A stretch of 64,000 bases of DNA from Patiriisocius marinistellae (GCF_009014635.1 NZ_BKCF01000004.1:1-64000), one strand, 5' to 3'; numbered from the stretch's first letter, positions 51,768 to 60,649 are shown. A program made the numbers and translations. The notes: generated by a model not told the origin, from the sequence alone.

Positions 51768-52484
51768 ATGATAGCACGTACGAATATTAAAACGCAGTTA
51801 GAAAAAACAAGAGCAAAACGAATTGACGAAAAGGAAATTTTATGTAAGGTTCAAGAAATTTTTAAAAAAAATCAAAAAGAACGAGATGTAATTAAAAATA
51901 GACTTGAGACTAAAAACATTTTAAATGAAAACCGTTTTAACATTGATTTGTTAATTTCAGAAAATATTTTTCACATTGAAGATATTAAAAAACTTTGTAT
52001 CGATTACAGGCTTCGATTTTTAGACTCTCATTATTTTAAAGGTCCATATCCAGACGAAGCAATTTCTAAAATAAGAAGCCTTGAAAATATGCATGACACA
52101 ACTTTAAAAGGATTTAAAATTGTAGCTCCTGCAAAATTAATGAAGTTAGAAAATGCTGATGATCCACTACTCTTTTCTCCCATGGGGAATGATTATTATT
52201 ATTTAGTACATAAATGGGGTACAGATTTACATCCATTTAGAAAAGCTCAAATGTGGCCTTATAAAAGTTTTGAAAATCTTGTTTTTACAATTTTATTAGT
52301 AAGTATATTTCTTACAATGATTACACCAATGCACTTGTTTTCTCGTAGAGATTTAAATCAAGAATACCTTATGTTATTTTTATTTATGTTCAAAGGTGTC
52401 GCTGGTGTAGTGCTATTTTATGGTTTTTCTAAAGGAAAAAACTTTAATGGTGCTATCTGGAATAGCAAATACTATAATGCTTAA
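51768..52484 (+). CDS. Membrane protein of unknown function
   Basis: A 238-aa protein. The N-terminal 75 residues are highly charged and helical (LEKTRAKRIDEKEILCKVQ). The middle contains a soluble stretch (YRLRFLDSHYFKGPYPDEA, FSPMGNDYYYLVHKWGTDLH). Two membrane helices follow near the C-terminus (FENLVFTILLVSIFLTMI and EYLMLFLFMFKGVAGVVLF). No domain recognised. It is followed 11 bp later by the DUF2007 gene, same strand, so the two are probably co-transcribed. Confidence 0.7.
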   Translation: MIARTNIKTQLEKTRAKRIDEKEILCKVQEIFKKNQKERDVIKNRLETKNILNENRFNIDLLISENIFHIEDIKKLCIDYRLRFLDSHYFKGPYPDEAISKIRSLENMHDTTLKGFKIVAPAKLMKLENADDPLLFSPMGNDYYYLVHKWGTDLHPFRKAQMWPYKSFENLVFTILLVSIFLTMITPMHLFSRRDLNQEYLMLFLFMFKGVAGVVLFYGFSKGKNFNGAIWNSKYYNA

Positions 52485-52495
52485 ACTTATACCTA

Positions 52496-52738
52496 ATGGA
52501 TTTAGAAAAAGAAACAGTACGAATATTTACAGGACCTGCCATGATAGGTCAAGGATTAATAGCAAGATTAAATGACTTAGGAATTTCGCCAATTGTAAAA
52601 GATGACCACCAAAGTGGTATTACAGGAGGATTTGCTACAGGAGTTCCTAATCAAGTTAGGTTATTTATAAGAAGAGAAGAACTTGAAAAATCCAAAGAGT
52701 TGATTGAGTTATACTTAAAAGAAGTAGGAGAAAATTAA
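52496..52738 (+). CDS. DUF2007-type putative signal-transducing protein
   Basis: An 80-aa ferredoxin-like (PII-like) domain protein. Family features: RIFTGPAMIGQGLIARLNDL near the start (usually a long helix after the first strand), GISPIVKDDHQSG, and QVRLFIRREELEKSKELIEL at the end. Short cytosolic proteins like this are called signal transducers by annotation, but their function is unknown. 11 bp after the membrane protein gene. Confidence 0.85.
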   Translation: MDLEKETVRIFTGPAMIGQGLIARLNDLGISPIVKDDHQSGITGGFATGVPNQVRLFIRREELEKSKELIELYLKEVGEN

Positions 52739-52754
52739 AACCTAAAAGACAATA

Positions 52755-52793
52755 GAAAGCCCCAAATATCTTACTTGATATATTGGGGCTTTC
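52755..52793. terminator. Bidirectional terminator
   Basis: GAAAGCCCCAAATATC (52755-52770) pairs with 52777-52793 with one bulge; TTACTT loop. Lies between the convergent DUF2007 and ABC-F genes. Confidence 0.8.
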
Positions 52794-52816
52794 TATTAAA
52801 AATAGCTGAGGATTAA

Positions 52817-54442
52817 TTAAGCGTTAACTTCATACATTTTTTCACGCTGTTCTTTAATTTTTGGGTCATTCATATATTCATCAAAGGTCATATATCTATC
52901 AATAACTCCATTAGGGGTTAATTCAATAACTCTATTACCTACTGTTTGAGCAAACTCATGGTCATGAGTTGTAAACATTATTGTTCCTTTAAAGTTTTTA
53001 AGCGAATTATTAAATGCCGTAATAGACTCTAAGTCTAAGTGGTTTGTAGGCTCATCAAGCATCAACACATTTGCACGCATCATCATCATCCTACTTAACA
53101 TACAACGTACTTTTTCACCTCCAGAAAGTACATTACATTTTTTTAATGCTTCTTCCCCACTAAATATCATTTTACCAAGGAAACCACGAATGTGCACCTC
53201 TTCTCTTTCTTCTTCGGTTTTTGCCCATTGACGTAGCCAATCTACAAGAGAGTCATCACTTTCAAAAAAGTGGTGATTGTCTAATGGGAGATAACTTTGA
53301 TTAGTTGTTACTCCCCAATTATACTCGCCTCCATCTGCCTTTTCATTACCAGAGATAATCTGATAAAAAGCCGTTGTAGCTCTTGAGTCTTTAGAATAAA
53401 CTACAATTTTATCTCCTTTTACAAGGTTAATATCAACATTTTGAAAAAGCACATCACCTTCTAATGATGCAGAAAGATTTTCAATGTTTAATATTTGATC
53501 TCCAGCTTCACGCTCTCTTTCAAATATTATTGCTGGATATCTTCTACTTGAGGGTTTTATGTTACTTACATCAAGCTTTTCAATCATCTTCTTTCTACTT
53601 GTTGCTTGTTTTGATTTCGCAACATTTGCAGAAAACCGACGTATAAACTCCTCTAATTCTTTCTTTTTATCTTCTGCCTTTTTATTTTGTTGGGCTCTTT
53701 GACGAGAAGCTAATTGACTACTCTCATACCAGAAAGTGTAATTACCACTAAAATGATTTATTTTTCCAAAATCAATATCACTTATATGAGTACAAACCGC
53801 ATCTAGAAAATGCCTATCGTGAGATACAACTATTACACACGCATCATAATTAGCTAAAAAATGCTCTAACCAACCTATTGTTTCATAATCCAAGTCGTTA
53901 GTAGGCTCATCCATTATCAATACATCTGGATTACCAAAAAGTGCTTGAGCTAGAAGAATACGTACTTTTTGCTTTCCATCAACATCACTCATCATACTAT
54001 AATGCAAGCTTTCATCAATACCTAAATTAGAAAGAAGTGCTGCTGCATCACTATCTGCATTCCAACCATTCATTTCTTCAAAAATAACTTGAAGTTCACC
54101 TATTTTTTCTGCGTTCTCGTCAGTATAATCTGCATAAAGAGCATCTATTTTAGATTTAATTTCAAATAACTCCTTATTACCTCTAACCACAGTTTCTAAA
54201 ACTGGATATTCATCATAAGCATTATGGTTTTGTTCAAGCACAGACATACGCTTACCATGCTCTAAATGAACACTCCCAGAGGTTGGATCTTGTTTGCCTG
54301 AAATGATTTTCAAGAACGTTGATTTACCAGCACCGTTTGCACCAATAATTCCATAACAATTGCCTGATACAAATTGCGTATTTACCTCATCAAAAAGAAT
54401 ACGTTTACCAAACTGCACTGATAAATTTGAAACTGAAAGCAT
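52817..54442 (-). CDS. ABC-F family ATPase with one degenerate nucleotide site
   Basis: A 541-aa cytosolic protein of two ABC domains and a charged linker (SRQRAQQNKKAEDKKKELEE), without membrane segments; ABC-F proteins act on the ribosome. NBD1 has intact Walker A GANGAGKSTFLK and Walker B VLIMDEPTNDLD, but its signature is MSDVDGKQKV instead of LSGGQ. NBD2 has an intact signature (VLSGGEKVRC) and Walker B VLMLDEPTNHLD, but its Walker A region reads YSKDSRATTAF and lacks the GxxxxGK(S/T) pattern. So the composite site made of NBD1 Walker A and NBD2 signature is intact, and the other is degenerate. Resembles YbiT/Ettt-type housekeeping ABC-F more than antibiotic-resistance ones. Confidence 0.92.
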   Translation of the reverse strand: MLSVSNLSVQFGKRILFDEVNTQFVSGNCYGIIGANGAGKSTFLKIISGKQDPTSGSVHLEHGKRMSVLEQNHNAYDEYPVLETVVRGNKELFEIKSKIDALYADYTDENAEKIGELQVIFEEMNGWNADSDAAALLSNLGIDESLHYSMMSDVDGKQKVRILLAQALFGNPDVLIMDEPTNDLDYETIGWLEHFLANYDACVIVVSHDRHFLDAVCTHISDIDFGKINHFSGNYTFWYESSQLASRQRAQQNKKAEDKKKELEEFIRRFSANVAKSKQATSRKKMIEKLDVSNIKPSSRRYPAIIFEREREAGDQILNIENLSASLEGDVLFQNVDINLVKGDKIVVYSKDSRATTAFYQIISGNEKADGGEYNWGVTTNQSYLPLDNHHFFESDDSLVDWLRQWAKTEEEREEVHIRGFLGKMIFSGEEALKKCNVLSGGEKVRCMLSRMMMMRANVLMLDEPTNHLDLESITAFNNSLKNFKGTIMFTTHDHEFAQTVGNRVIELTPNGVIDRYMTFDEYMNDPKIKEQREKMYEVNA

Positions 54443-54470
54443 ACTATTTTTCCTTGTTTAAAATGTTGCG

Positions 54471-54478
54471 CAAAAGTA
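54471..54478 (-). promoter_or_regulatory. Possible -7 box for the ABC-F gene
   Basis: On the minus strand TACTTTTG (TAnnTTTG), 29 bp before the ATG. Confidence 0.35.
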
Positions 54479-54589
54479 ATTAAATAAGGTACATCTTTAA
54501 AACTTTAAAACTCTTAAAATCATTTTAACTATGTGTTAACAATTGAGTCACTAGGAGACGGTTATATTTGCTCAACTAAAACCCCATTT

Positions 54590-55981
54590 TTGATAAAAAA
54601 ACTACTTCTCTCTCTTTTGTTAATCCCTTTTATATCATGTGAAAACAATGATAATAAGAAGGAAGCTACCTTTTTAGGTGGACAAATAATTAATCCGGTT
54701 TCTAATTTTGTTATTATAAGTGATTTTAATTCAAAAAACGATACCATCCGTCTTGATGATGATGGCTCATTTCGTTTTGAATGTGAATCTTTAGAAACTG
54801 GACTATATACTTTTAGACACGGTGAAATTCAATTTTTCTATTTAGAAAAAGGAGATAGTTTACTTTTTAGAGTTAATACTGTTGATTTTGATGAATCATT
54901 AGCATTTTCTGGAAAAGGTGCAGAAAAAAATAATTTTTTAGTCAGTTTATTTCTCAAAAATGAGTCTGTAGCAGAAAAACTACCTGGTTATTATAAGTTA
55001 TCACCAGCTGCATATTCTGCAAAAATAGATTCTATAACTAACCGTCGTAAAAATTCACTTACCGAGTTAGAAGAGAGTATACCATTATCTGATGATTTTA
55101 TTAAAATAGCTCAAGGGACTATAGACTACAATAGTTATTCTCAAAAAGAGCGGTACTTAAGTAAAAGGTTAATGGAAGAGGAAGATAACTCTTCAGCTAA
55201 AATCCCTGCTAACTTCTATGATTTTAGAAATAAGATTGCTTACAGTGATTCATCACTTCAAAATCATTATGCATATAATAGGTTTTTAAATAGACATTTT
55301 GAAAACCTCGCGTTAAGTAAAATTAATGATGAAGAACTTGAAGCAGATTTTAAGCAACATAAATATAAATTGCTTTTAATTGATAGTCTTGTAAAAACCG
55401 AAAGTTTGAAAAATAACTTATTACGTTCAAATTTACGCAGGTATTTAATTGACACACACGATGCGAGTAGAGATACAGAGCTACTAGCCTTATTCAACAA
55501 AATTGACACCAATAAACGCCACCAATCTGAAATTTTAAAGTATGCTCAAAAAACTTCAAAATTAAGAAAAGGAGAGAAAGTTCCAGAAATAATATTAGTC
55601 ACAGTAACGAATGAAACTATTCTTTTAGAAGATATACTTAAGAAAAAAACAGTACTTTTCTTTTGGTCAAAAAATTCTATTAGGCATTATAAGGAAATTC
55701 ATTTGCGCATTGCTGAGCTAAAAAGCAAATTTCCTGAATACGATTACATAGGTATTAACACAGATAATCATTTTAAGAAATGGCAAAAAACTGTATTAGC
55801 TTCTGGTTATAGCAAAACCCATGAATATCAATTTGAAAATGATAAAGAAGCTGAGAATGAATTATTGATCAATTCTGTCAACAAGGCTATAATAATTGAC
55901 AACGATAGTAAAATCATTGACACTTACTCAAATATATTTAATCAAGGTTTTGAAACAAAATTGCTTGGTTATATTAACTAA
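54590..55981 (+). CDS. Lipoprotein with a cysteine-less thioredoxin-like C-terminal domain
   Basis: I start at the TTG at 54590 (IKKLLLSLLLIPFISC follows), giving a signal peptide with lipobox; a GTG at 54533 would add 19 polar residues. The 463-aa protein has a beta-rich N-terminal domain (GLYTFRHGEIQFFYLEKGD, a DUF4369-like pattern), a helical middle (NAYNRFLNRHFENLALSK-like YAYNRFLNRHFENLALSK) and a C-terminal thioredoxin-like fold: GEKVPEIILV, then LFFWSKNSIRHYKEIHLRI where a CxxC is expected, YIGINTDNHF, and a strand pair. With no cysteine there, it cannot be a thiol oxidoreductase by the usual mechanism. Function unknown. Confidence 0.72.
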   Translation: MIKKLLLSLLLIPFISCENNDNKKEATFLGGQIINPVSNFVIISDFNSKNDTIRLDDDGSFRFECESLETGLYTFRHGEIQFFYLEKGDSLLFRVNTVDFDESLAFSGKGAEKNNFLVSLFLKNESVAEKLPGYYKLSPAAYSAKIDSITNRRKNSLTELEESIPLSDDFIKIAQGTIDYNSYSQKERYLSKRLMEEEDNSSAKIPANFYDFRNKIAYSDSSLQNHYAYNRFLNRHFENLALSKINDEELEADFKQHKYKLLLIDSLVKTESLKNNLLRSNLRRYLIDTHDASRDTELLALFNKIDTNKRHQSEILKYAQKTSKLRKGEKVPEIILVTVTNETILLEDILKKKTVLFFWSKNSIRHYKEIHLRIAELKSKFPEYDYIGINTDNHFKKWQKTVLASGYSKTHEYQFENDKEAENELLINSVNKAIIIDNDSKIIDTYSNIFNQGFETKLLGYIN

Positions 55982-56013
55982 AAAAAGGCTTTCAATTATT
56001 TGAAAACCTTTTT
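55982..56013 (+). terminator. Terminator of the 54590 gene
   Basis: AAAAAGG(C)TTTCAA pairs with TTGAAA(A)CCTTTTT, a stem with one internal mismatch and flanking A/T runs. A dispersed repeat copy follows at 56020. Confidence 0.65.
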
Positions 56014-56019
56014 CTTTCT

Positions 56020-56034
56020 CTTCGGAAATATTAA
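56020..56034 (+). repeat. Dispersed CTTCGGAAATATTAA copy after a terminator
   Basis: Exact 15-base copy, 7 bp past the hairpin ending the 54590 gene. Confidence 0.6.
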
Positions 56035-56086
56035 AACTGAAAACTATTTTAGATAATTAGAAATATAATATAAACTAATTATTTTT

Positions 56087-56740
56087 CTAGTTTCCTTTTT
56101 TATAATCTTCTAAAAATTTAGCAAGTCCAATGTCTGTTAAAGGATGTTTTAACAATCCTTCAATAGAAGATAGTGGTCCAGTCATAACATCTGCCCCTAG
56201 TTTTGCACACTCTAAAATATGCATCGTATGACGCACAGAGGCTGCTAAAATTTCGGTTTCAAAACCATAGTTATCATAGATTAATCTAATTTCGGCAATA
56301 AGATTTAAACCATCTGTTGAAATATCATCCAGTCTTCCTATAAATGGAGAAACGTATGTAGCTCCTGCCTTAGCAGCTAATAACGCTTGCCCTGCAGAAA
56401 AAACTAATGTGCAATTAGTACGAATGCCATTATCACTAAAATACTTTATCGCTTTAATACCCTCTTTAATCATAGGAACTTTTACTACAATTTGTGGGTG
56501 CAACTCAGCAAGTGCTTCTCCTTCTTTTACCATTCCTTCAAAATCTGTGGAGATTACTTCGGCAGAAACATCGCCGTCAACTATTTTACAAATAGAAACG
56601 TAATGTTTTAAAATATTATCATGCCCAGTAATGCCTTCTTTCGCCATCAATGATGGGTTTGTGGTTACACCATCTAAAACCCCTAAAGCTTGTGCTTCTT
56701 TAATTTGGTCAAGATTCGCAGTATCAATGAAAAATTTCAT
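56087..56740 (-). CDS. Transaldolase of the short (TalC/FSA-like) family
   Basis: A 217-aa TIM-barrel enzyme of the pentose phosphate pathway. The N-terminus [34 protein letters not shown], the Schiff-base Lys in [15 protein letters not shown] (about residue 86), [19 protein letters not shown] and SPFIGRLDD are all characteristic. The length matches the 210-230-aa subfamily, which contains both transaldolases and fructose-6-phosphate aldolases; most Bacteroidota members are taken as transaldolases. Monocistronic. Confidence 0.93.
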   Translation of the reverse strand: MKFFIDTANLDQIKEAQALGVLDGVTTNPSLMAKEGITGHDNILKHYVSICKIVDGDVSAEVISTDFEGMVKEGEALAELHPQIVVKVPMIKEGIKAIKYFSDNGIRTNCTLVFSAGQALLAAKAGATYVSPFIGRLDDISTDGLNLIAEIRLIYDNYGFETEILAASVRHTMHILECAKLGADVMTGPLSSIEGLLKHPLTDIGLAKFLEDYKKGN

Positions 56741-56846
56741 AGTTTTTGTTTTATTAAAATTTCAGTATAAAAATAAAGAAGAAAATTGTGTTGCTTTGTT
56801 AAAGCGGTACTAAGTTATTGAAGCTATATAATACAAGCTTCTTATT

Positions 56847-57653
56847 TTACAGCTTATAATGTTTCATCAACATTTTTTCATAGGTTTTTGAAGGTAATAC
56901 TTTTTTAAGGCCTATGGAAAGTTTTTGTACAAATGCACCTACTCTATAATGCACTCTTGGTTTTGTTGTTTCAATGATAGAAAGGACTGCTTTTGCCATT
57001 TCATTGGGATCATTACCACCATCTACGTGCGCATCCATCATTTTTAGTGTATCACCATAAGCTTGTCTGTATGCAGATTGTTCTAAAACTGGTGCATGAT
57101 ATCTTCCAGCAGCAATGTTCGTAGCAAAGTCTCCAGGAGCAACATTTGCCATTTGAATACCAAATTGCTTTACCTCCATTCTATAAGCTTCTGTTATTAA
57201 CTCAAGAGCACCTTTTGTCGCACTATAAACACCGCGATATGGCAATCCCATATACCCTGCAATTGATGTAATATTAATAATATGACCATTTTTTTGCTTT
57301 CGCATGTGTGGGAGCGTAGCATTAATCATTTCAATAGGGCCAAAAAGGTTTGTATTAAATGCCTTTTTTATCTCTATAGTTGGAGTTTCTTCCATAGGGC
57401 CAGTGATTCCCACTCCAGCATTGTTAATAAGTACATCAATTTTACCTTCCAAAGCAATTACATCTAAGATGCAATTTTTAATACTCTCTGTATTTGTAAC
57501 ATCCAGAGCTACTAAGTTAAATGGAAAATCATTTTTAAATCTATCAGGATTTCTACTTGTACCATAAACAGTATATCCTTTTTCAGAAAGATATTCTCCT
57601 ATTGCCTTCCCTATTCCTGAAGAACCTCCTGTAATCAATACAACCTTACTCAT
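56847..57653 (-). CDS. Short-chain dehydrogenase/reductase
   Basis: A 268-aa classical SDR. The NAD(P)-binding motif is ITGGSSGIGKAIGEYL (TGxxxGIG), DVLINNAGVGITGP gives the NNAG motif, the catalytic Ser is in NITSIAGYMG (about residue 130), and Tyr-x-x-x-Lys is in YSATKGALEL (about 144-148). The Arg-containing TSRNP stretch after the second strand suggests NADP(H). A C-terminal tail (VQKLSIGLKKVLPSKTYEKM) resembles steroid or fatty-acid-type SDRs that attach to membranes. Substrate unknown. Confidence 0.9.
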   Translation of the reverse strand: MSKVVLITGGSSGIGKAIGEYLSEKGYTVYGTSRNPDRFKNDFPFNLVALDVTNTESIKNCILDVIALEGKIDVLINNAGVGITGPMEETPTIEIKKAFNTNLFGPIEMINATLPHMRKQKNGHIINITSIAGYMGLPYRGVYSATKGALELITEAYRMEVKQFGIQMANVAPGDFATNIAAGRYHAPVLEQSAYRQAYGDTLKMMDAHVDGGNDPNEMAKAVLSIIETTKPRVHYRVGAFVQKLSIGLKKVLPSKTYEKMLMKHYKL

Positions 57654-57669
57654 AAAATTTTGTAAGATG

Positions 57670-57700
57670 CAAAGATGCAGTTACGTTGTGATATATGCAA
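57670..57700 (-). promoter_or_regulatory. Probable promoter of the SDR gene
   Basis: On the minus strand TTG at 57700-57698, a 20-base spacer, and CATCTTTG at 57677-57670, one mismatch from the Bacteroidota consensus. The ATG is 16 bp further on. Confidence 0.4.
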
Positions 57701-57790
57701 AATTTTATTTAATGAAGGTTTTTAAATTTCTCTTTAGTTAAAAATAATAAACCTATGAGCTGTATTGTTAAGAAACAACATTATTAAAAA

Positions 57791-58831
57791 TTAAGATTTT
57801 AAGTAATACTTTTTCCTTAACCAAAAAGAAACCCTTACTAATAAAATTAATGCCGGAACTTCAACTAATGGACCTATAACTCCCGCAAAGGCTTGTCCAG
57901 AATTTAATCCAAAAACTGCAATAGCGACTGCGATTGCCAATTCAAAATTATTACCTGCTGCAGTAAAAGCAACGGCTGCTGTTTTATCGTACGTCGCTCC
58001 CATTGCTTTTGTAAAGAAAAAACCAATAATAAACATTAATGTAAAATAGATAAGTAAAGGAACTGCTATTATTAATACATCCATAGGTATCTCCACAATC
58101 AACTCTCCTTTTAATGAGAACATTATTATGATTGTAAATAAAAGAGCAATTAATGTTAAGGGTGAAATTGCTGGAATAAACTTTTGAGAATACCATGTCT
58201 CCCCTTTTAATTTAACTAAAATGACCCTACTTAAAATGCCCATTAAAAAAGGAATCCCTAAATAAATAGCTACACTTTCGGCTATTGTTCCTACTGATAT
58301 ATCAACAATTGCACCTTCAAATCCAAAATAAGGCGGCAATACTGTTATAAAAAGCCAGGCATAAAAACTATAAGCAAATACTTGAAAAATACTGTTCAAT
58401 GCTACTAATCCTGCACCGTATTCACTACTACCTTCTGCGAGGTCATTCCACACTAAAACCATTGCAATACAACGCGCTAATCCTATTAAAATTAACCCTA
58501 CCATATACTCAGGGTAGTCTCTTAAAAAAGTAATCGCTAAAATGAACATCAAAATAGGACCAACTATCCAATTTAAGATTAACGAAATAGAAAGAATTTT
58601 TGTATTTCTAAAAACCTTAGGTAGTAAGGCAAAATTAACTTTAGCTAAAGGTGGGTACATCATAATCATTAAACCTATTGCTATAGGAATATTTGTACTA
58701 CCACTACTAAAAGAGTTAACAATTTCTGGAAATGATGGATAAAAATAACCTAATCCTACACCTACTACCATTGCAGTAAATATCCAAAGAGTTAAATAAC
58801 TATCAAGGAAACTTAATTTTTTTAAAGCCAT
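57791..58831 (-). CDS. acr3: Arsenite efflux permease ACR3
   Basis: A 346-aa inner-membrane transporter of the ACR3 (BASS-like) family with about ten helices. Family signatures are [40 protein letters not shown] (the Cys-containing segment of helix 4, the As(III) thiol-binding site) and [20 protein letters not shown] (the conserved Glu of helix 9). It exports arsenite by proton antiport. It follows arsC with a 3-bp gap and ends the ars operon. Confidence 0.95.
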   Translation of the reverse strand: MALKKLSFLDSYLTLWIFTAMVVGVGLGYFYPSFPEIVNSFSSGSTNIPIAIGLMIMMYPPLAKVNFALLPKVFRNTKILSISLILNWIVGPILMFILAITFLRDYPEYMVGLILIGLARCIAMVLVWNDLAEGSSEYGAGLVALNSIFQVFAYSFYAWLFITVLPPYFGFEGAIVDISVGTIAESVAIYLGIPFLMGILSRVILVKLKGETWYSQKFIPAISPLTLIALLFTIIIMFSLKGELIVEIPMDVLIIAVPLLIYFTLMFIIGFFFTKAMGATYDKTAAVAFTAAGNNFELAIAVAIAVFGLNSGQAFAGVIGPLVEVPALILLVRVSFWLRKKYYLKS

Positions 58832-58834
58832 TTT

Positions 58835-59467
58835 TTAAGAATTTATTTGAGAAAAGACATAAAATAATTCAGTCGCAATTTGCAGACTTCTTTCATTATA
58901 TTTTTCAACTTGTTGTGGTGTATTATCAAAAGCCTTAGGGTCTTTATAAGTAATAGGTATACGTTTTTCAGCACCAGGCACAAATGGACACGCTTCATTT
59001 GCACTATCACAGGTCATAATTGCTGCAAAATTAGATTTTGGATTAAAGTCATTATCAAGTTGCTTAGAAAACCCAATTATAGGGTGCTCATTTTCAGCAT
59101 ACTTAATACTATAAATAGGATTTTCTCCTTCTGAAATTTTAACAATCCCAAACCCGGAAGTTTTTAAAGTCTCAACAACCATTTGAAAAAGCGCCGTATT
59201 TTCAGTTCCGCCAGAATAACAAAAAACATTTTTAATATTAAAATGAAACGCCATTGCCTGTGCCCAAATTTGTGACAAATGGCTTCTGCGGGAGTTATGA
59301 GTACAGATAAAATTAATACGGCAAGTTTCTTGTATTGAAACTTTTGATTTAATAAAATCAATTAAAGGTTTCAAAATTGCTTTACGCTCTTCTGTGATAG
59401 TCTCTGTTTCAAGACCATTAACTATCTTTTCAATATCTGGGAACAAACCTGATAATTTTGCTTTCAT
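58835..59467 (-). CDS. arsC: Arsenate reductase / low-molecular-weight phosphatase-like protein
   Basis: A 210-aa protein of the protein-tyrosine-phosphatase-like arsenate-reductase group. The P-loop is NFICTHNSRRSHLSQIWAQA, i.e. Cys-x5-Arg followed by Ser (Cys about residue 49). More Cys residues are in IMTCDSANEACPFVPGAEKR (about residues 155-168), where arsenate-reductase or phosphatase relatives hold redox cysteines and the acid Asp. It probably reduces arsenate to arsenite for the ACR3 pump 3 bp downstream. It is longer than the classical 130-150-aa enzyme, with a helical N-terminal extension of about 45 residues. It follows the DUF6428 gene by 18 bp. Confidence 0.9.
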   Translation of the reverse strand: MKAKLSGLFPDIEKIVNGLETETITEERKAILKPLIDFIKSKVSIQETCRINFICTHNSRRSHLSQIWAQAMAFHFNIKNVFCYSGGTENTALFQMVVETLKTSGFGIVKISEGENPIYSIKYAENEHPIIGFSKQLDNDFNPKSNFAAIMTCDSANEACPFVPGAEKRIPITYKDPKAFDNTPQQVEKYNERSLQIATELFYVFSQINS

Positions 59468-59485
59468 AATAGGAAATTATATAGT

Positions 59486-59953
59486 TTAACAGCAACCACC
59501 TCCAGGTGTGCAAGAGTTTTCGGTTTGTAATTCTGAAAATTTTATTTTTGGTTTTTCTGTAGGAATACCACATTGGTCTTTTGCCAAACAATCTGTTTGT
59601 TTTGTTGTCAAAACAAAATTTACCCCGTCAAAATCAAGACCAAATTTCCCAATCGTGTCTCCTTGGTATTCAACTTCAATTTCTAAATCTTCAATACCTA
59701 ATATCTTTTCAGATAGTTCAATTATGTTCAACAACTTTTCAGGGTGTAACCTATGGTCATAGTCGTTTGCGTTCCAAAGTTGGAAATTTGCAACCTCTTC
59801 GTTTCTAACAGTCCCACCACAGTCAATAAAGTGTTTTGTTATTTTCCCCACTTCTGTAACATGAAAATGATTAGGGACTAACGTTCCATTTGGCAACTGA
59901 AATGAAATGGTTTCTAGTTCGTTTAATTTACTTTTTATTTCTGAGAGTTTCAT
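59486..59953 (-). CDS. DUF6428 protein of the ars operon
   Basis: A 155-aa cytosolic protein. Family pattern: LETISFQLPNGTLVPNHFHV, a FIDCGGTVRNEE stretch, WNANDYDHRLHPEKLLNII and a Cys-ending tail (SCTPGGGCC). The C-terminal CC resembles thiol metal sites, and further Cys occur in KQTDCLAKDQCGIP. It stands between arsR and arsC on the same strand. It is a recurring but uncharacterised member of flavobacterial arsenic operons; binding or delivering arsenite to ACR3 or ArsC is a reasonable guess. Confidence 0.8.
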   Translation of the reverse strand: MKLSEIKSKLNELETISFQLPNGTLVPNHFHVTEVGKITKHFIDCGGTVRNEEVANFQLWNANDYDHRLHPEKLLNIIELSEKILGIEDLEIEVEYQGDTIGKFGLDFDGVNFVLTTKQTDCLAKDQCGIPTEKPKIKFSELQTENSCTPGGGCC

Positions 59954-59967
59954 AATTATATTTGTTT

Positions 59968-59987
59968 ATTGCGATTATACGATTAAT
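59968..59987 (-). promoter_or_regulatory. Candidate ArsR operator 2
   Basis: This 20-base element matches the one upstream of arsR at 17 of 20 positions. It lies between the arsR stop and the DUF6428 start, suggesting an internal regulated promoter. Confidence 0.5.
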
Positions 59988-60000
59988 GCGCTAAATTTTT

Positions 60001-60330
60001 TTAGCAACATTCTGCTTTTGAAATATCTTGATTTAAAAATTGCGACATAACTTCTTTCATTTTTACCCAATTTTCAGTGTTAATACAATAGCAAACACTA
60101 GTTCCTTCGACATTACCTTTAATTAAGCCTAAATGTTTTAATTCTTTAAGGTGTTGAGAAATTGTAGGTTGCGCAAGCCCTATCTCATTTACTAAATCAC
60201 CACAAACACAACTATTTATATTAAACAAATGTTGTAATATAGCAACCCTTGCTGGATGCCCAAATACCTTTGCAAACAAAGCTATTTCATTTTGTTGATC
60301 TGTAAACATCTCGGTTTTTGCTAATCCCAT
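60001..60330 (-). CDS. arsR: ArsR/SmtB-family arsenic-sensing repressor
   Basis: A 109-aa winged-helix regulator, first gene of the ars operon. The recognition region is GLAQPTISQHLKELKHLG (about residues 58-75), just after an As(III)-type Cys pair in INSCVCGDLVNEI (CVC, the classic ELCVCDL-like site). More Cys are in TSVCYCINTENW and the protein ends ISKAECC. As(III) binding should release it from DNA. Two similar 20-base elements (60350-60369 and 59968-59987) carry the palindromic ATCGTAATATTGCAAT type of sequence and are likely its operators. Confidence 0.94.
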   Translation of the reverse strand: MGLAKTEMFTDQQNEIALFAKVFGHPARVAILQHLFNINSCVCGDLVNEIGLAQPTISQHLKELKHLGLIKGNVEGTSVCYCINTENWVKMKEVMSQFLNQDISKAECC

Positions 60331-60349
60331 AAGTTCCTTTTATTACTTG

Positions 60350-60369
60350 ATTGCAATATTACGATTAAT
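60350..60369 (-). promoter_or_regulatory. Candidate ArsR operator 1
   Basis: Read on the minus strand it contains ATCGTAATATTGCAAT, an imperfect palindrome, 20 bp before the arsR ATG. Confidence 0.6.
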
Positions 60370-60467
60370 ATATGTAAGTCTAAAATTTTATTAAAAAAAT
60401 TAATGAAAATAGTTAGATAGAATTAGGTTTTCGAAGTTTAAAGTCCTTGACTTTAGGGTACAAAAAA

Positions 60468-60562
60468 TGGCAAGCTACCTACATCACACTGCTACGACCG
60501 TCTACCCTTGCTGCGTTCCCACCCTGGGGGATTCAACAGGAGCTAGTTGTGTAGGACTTGCC
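60468..60562 (-). ncRNA. ffs: Signal recognition particle RNA (small bacterial type)
   Basis: Read on the minus strand it contains the Bacteroidota SRP signature: an AGCTCCTGTTGAATCCCCCA stretch followed by GGGAACGCAGCAAGGGTA, which forms the conserved apical hairpin that binds Ffh. The ends pair: GGCAAGTCCTACAC at the 5' side with GATGTAGGTAGCTTGCC at the 3' side. About 95 nt. The ends are estimated from base pairing. It fills most of the 319-bp gap between arsR and the glutaminyl cyclase gene, which holds no protein gene. Confidence 0.9.
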
Positions 60563-60649
60563 GCTGCAAAGATACTTCTTTTCCCTTCTTTTGCAATAAT
60601 TTTTCCAACTCATTTTTAATAAATATCTTGCGTAAAAAATAGCCGCGTT

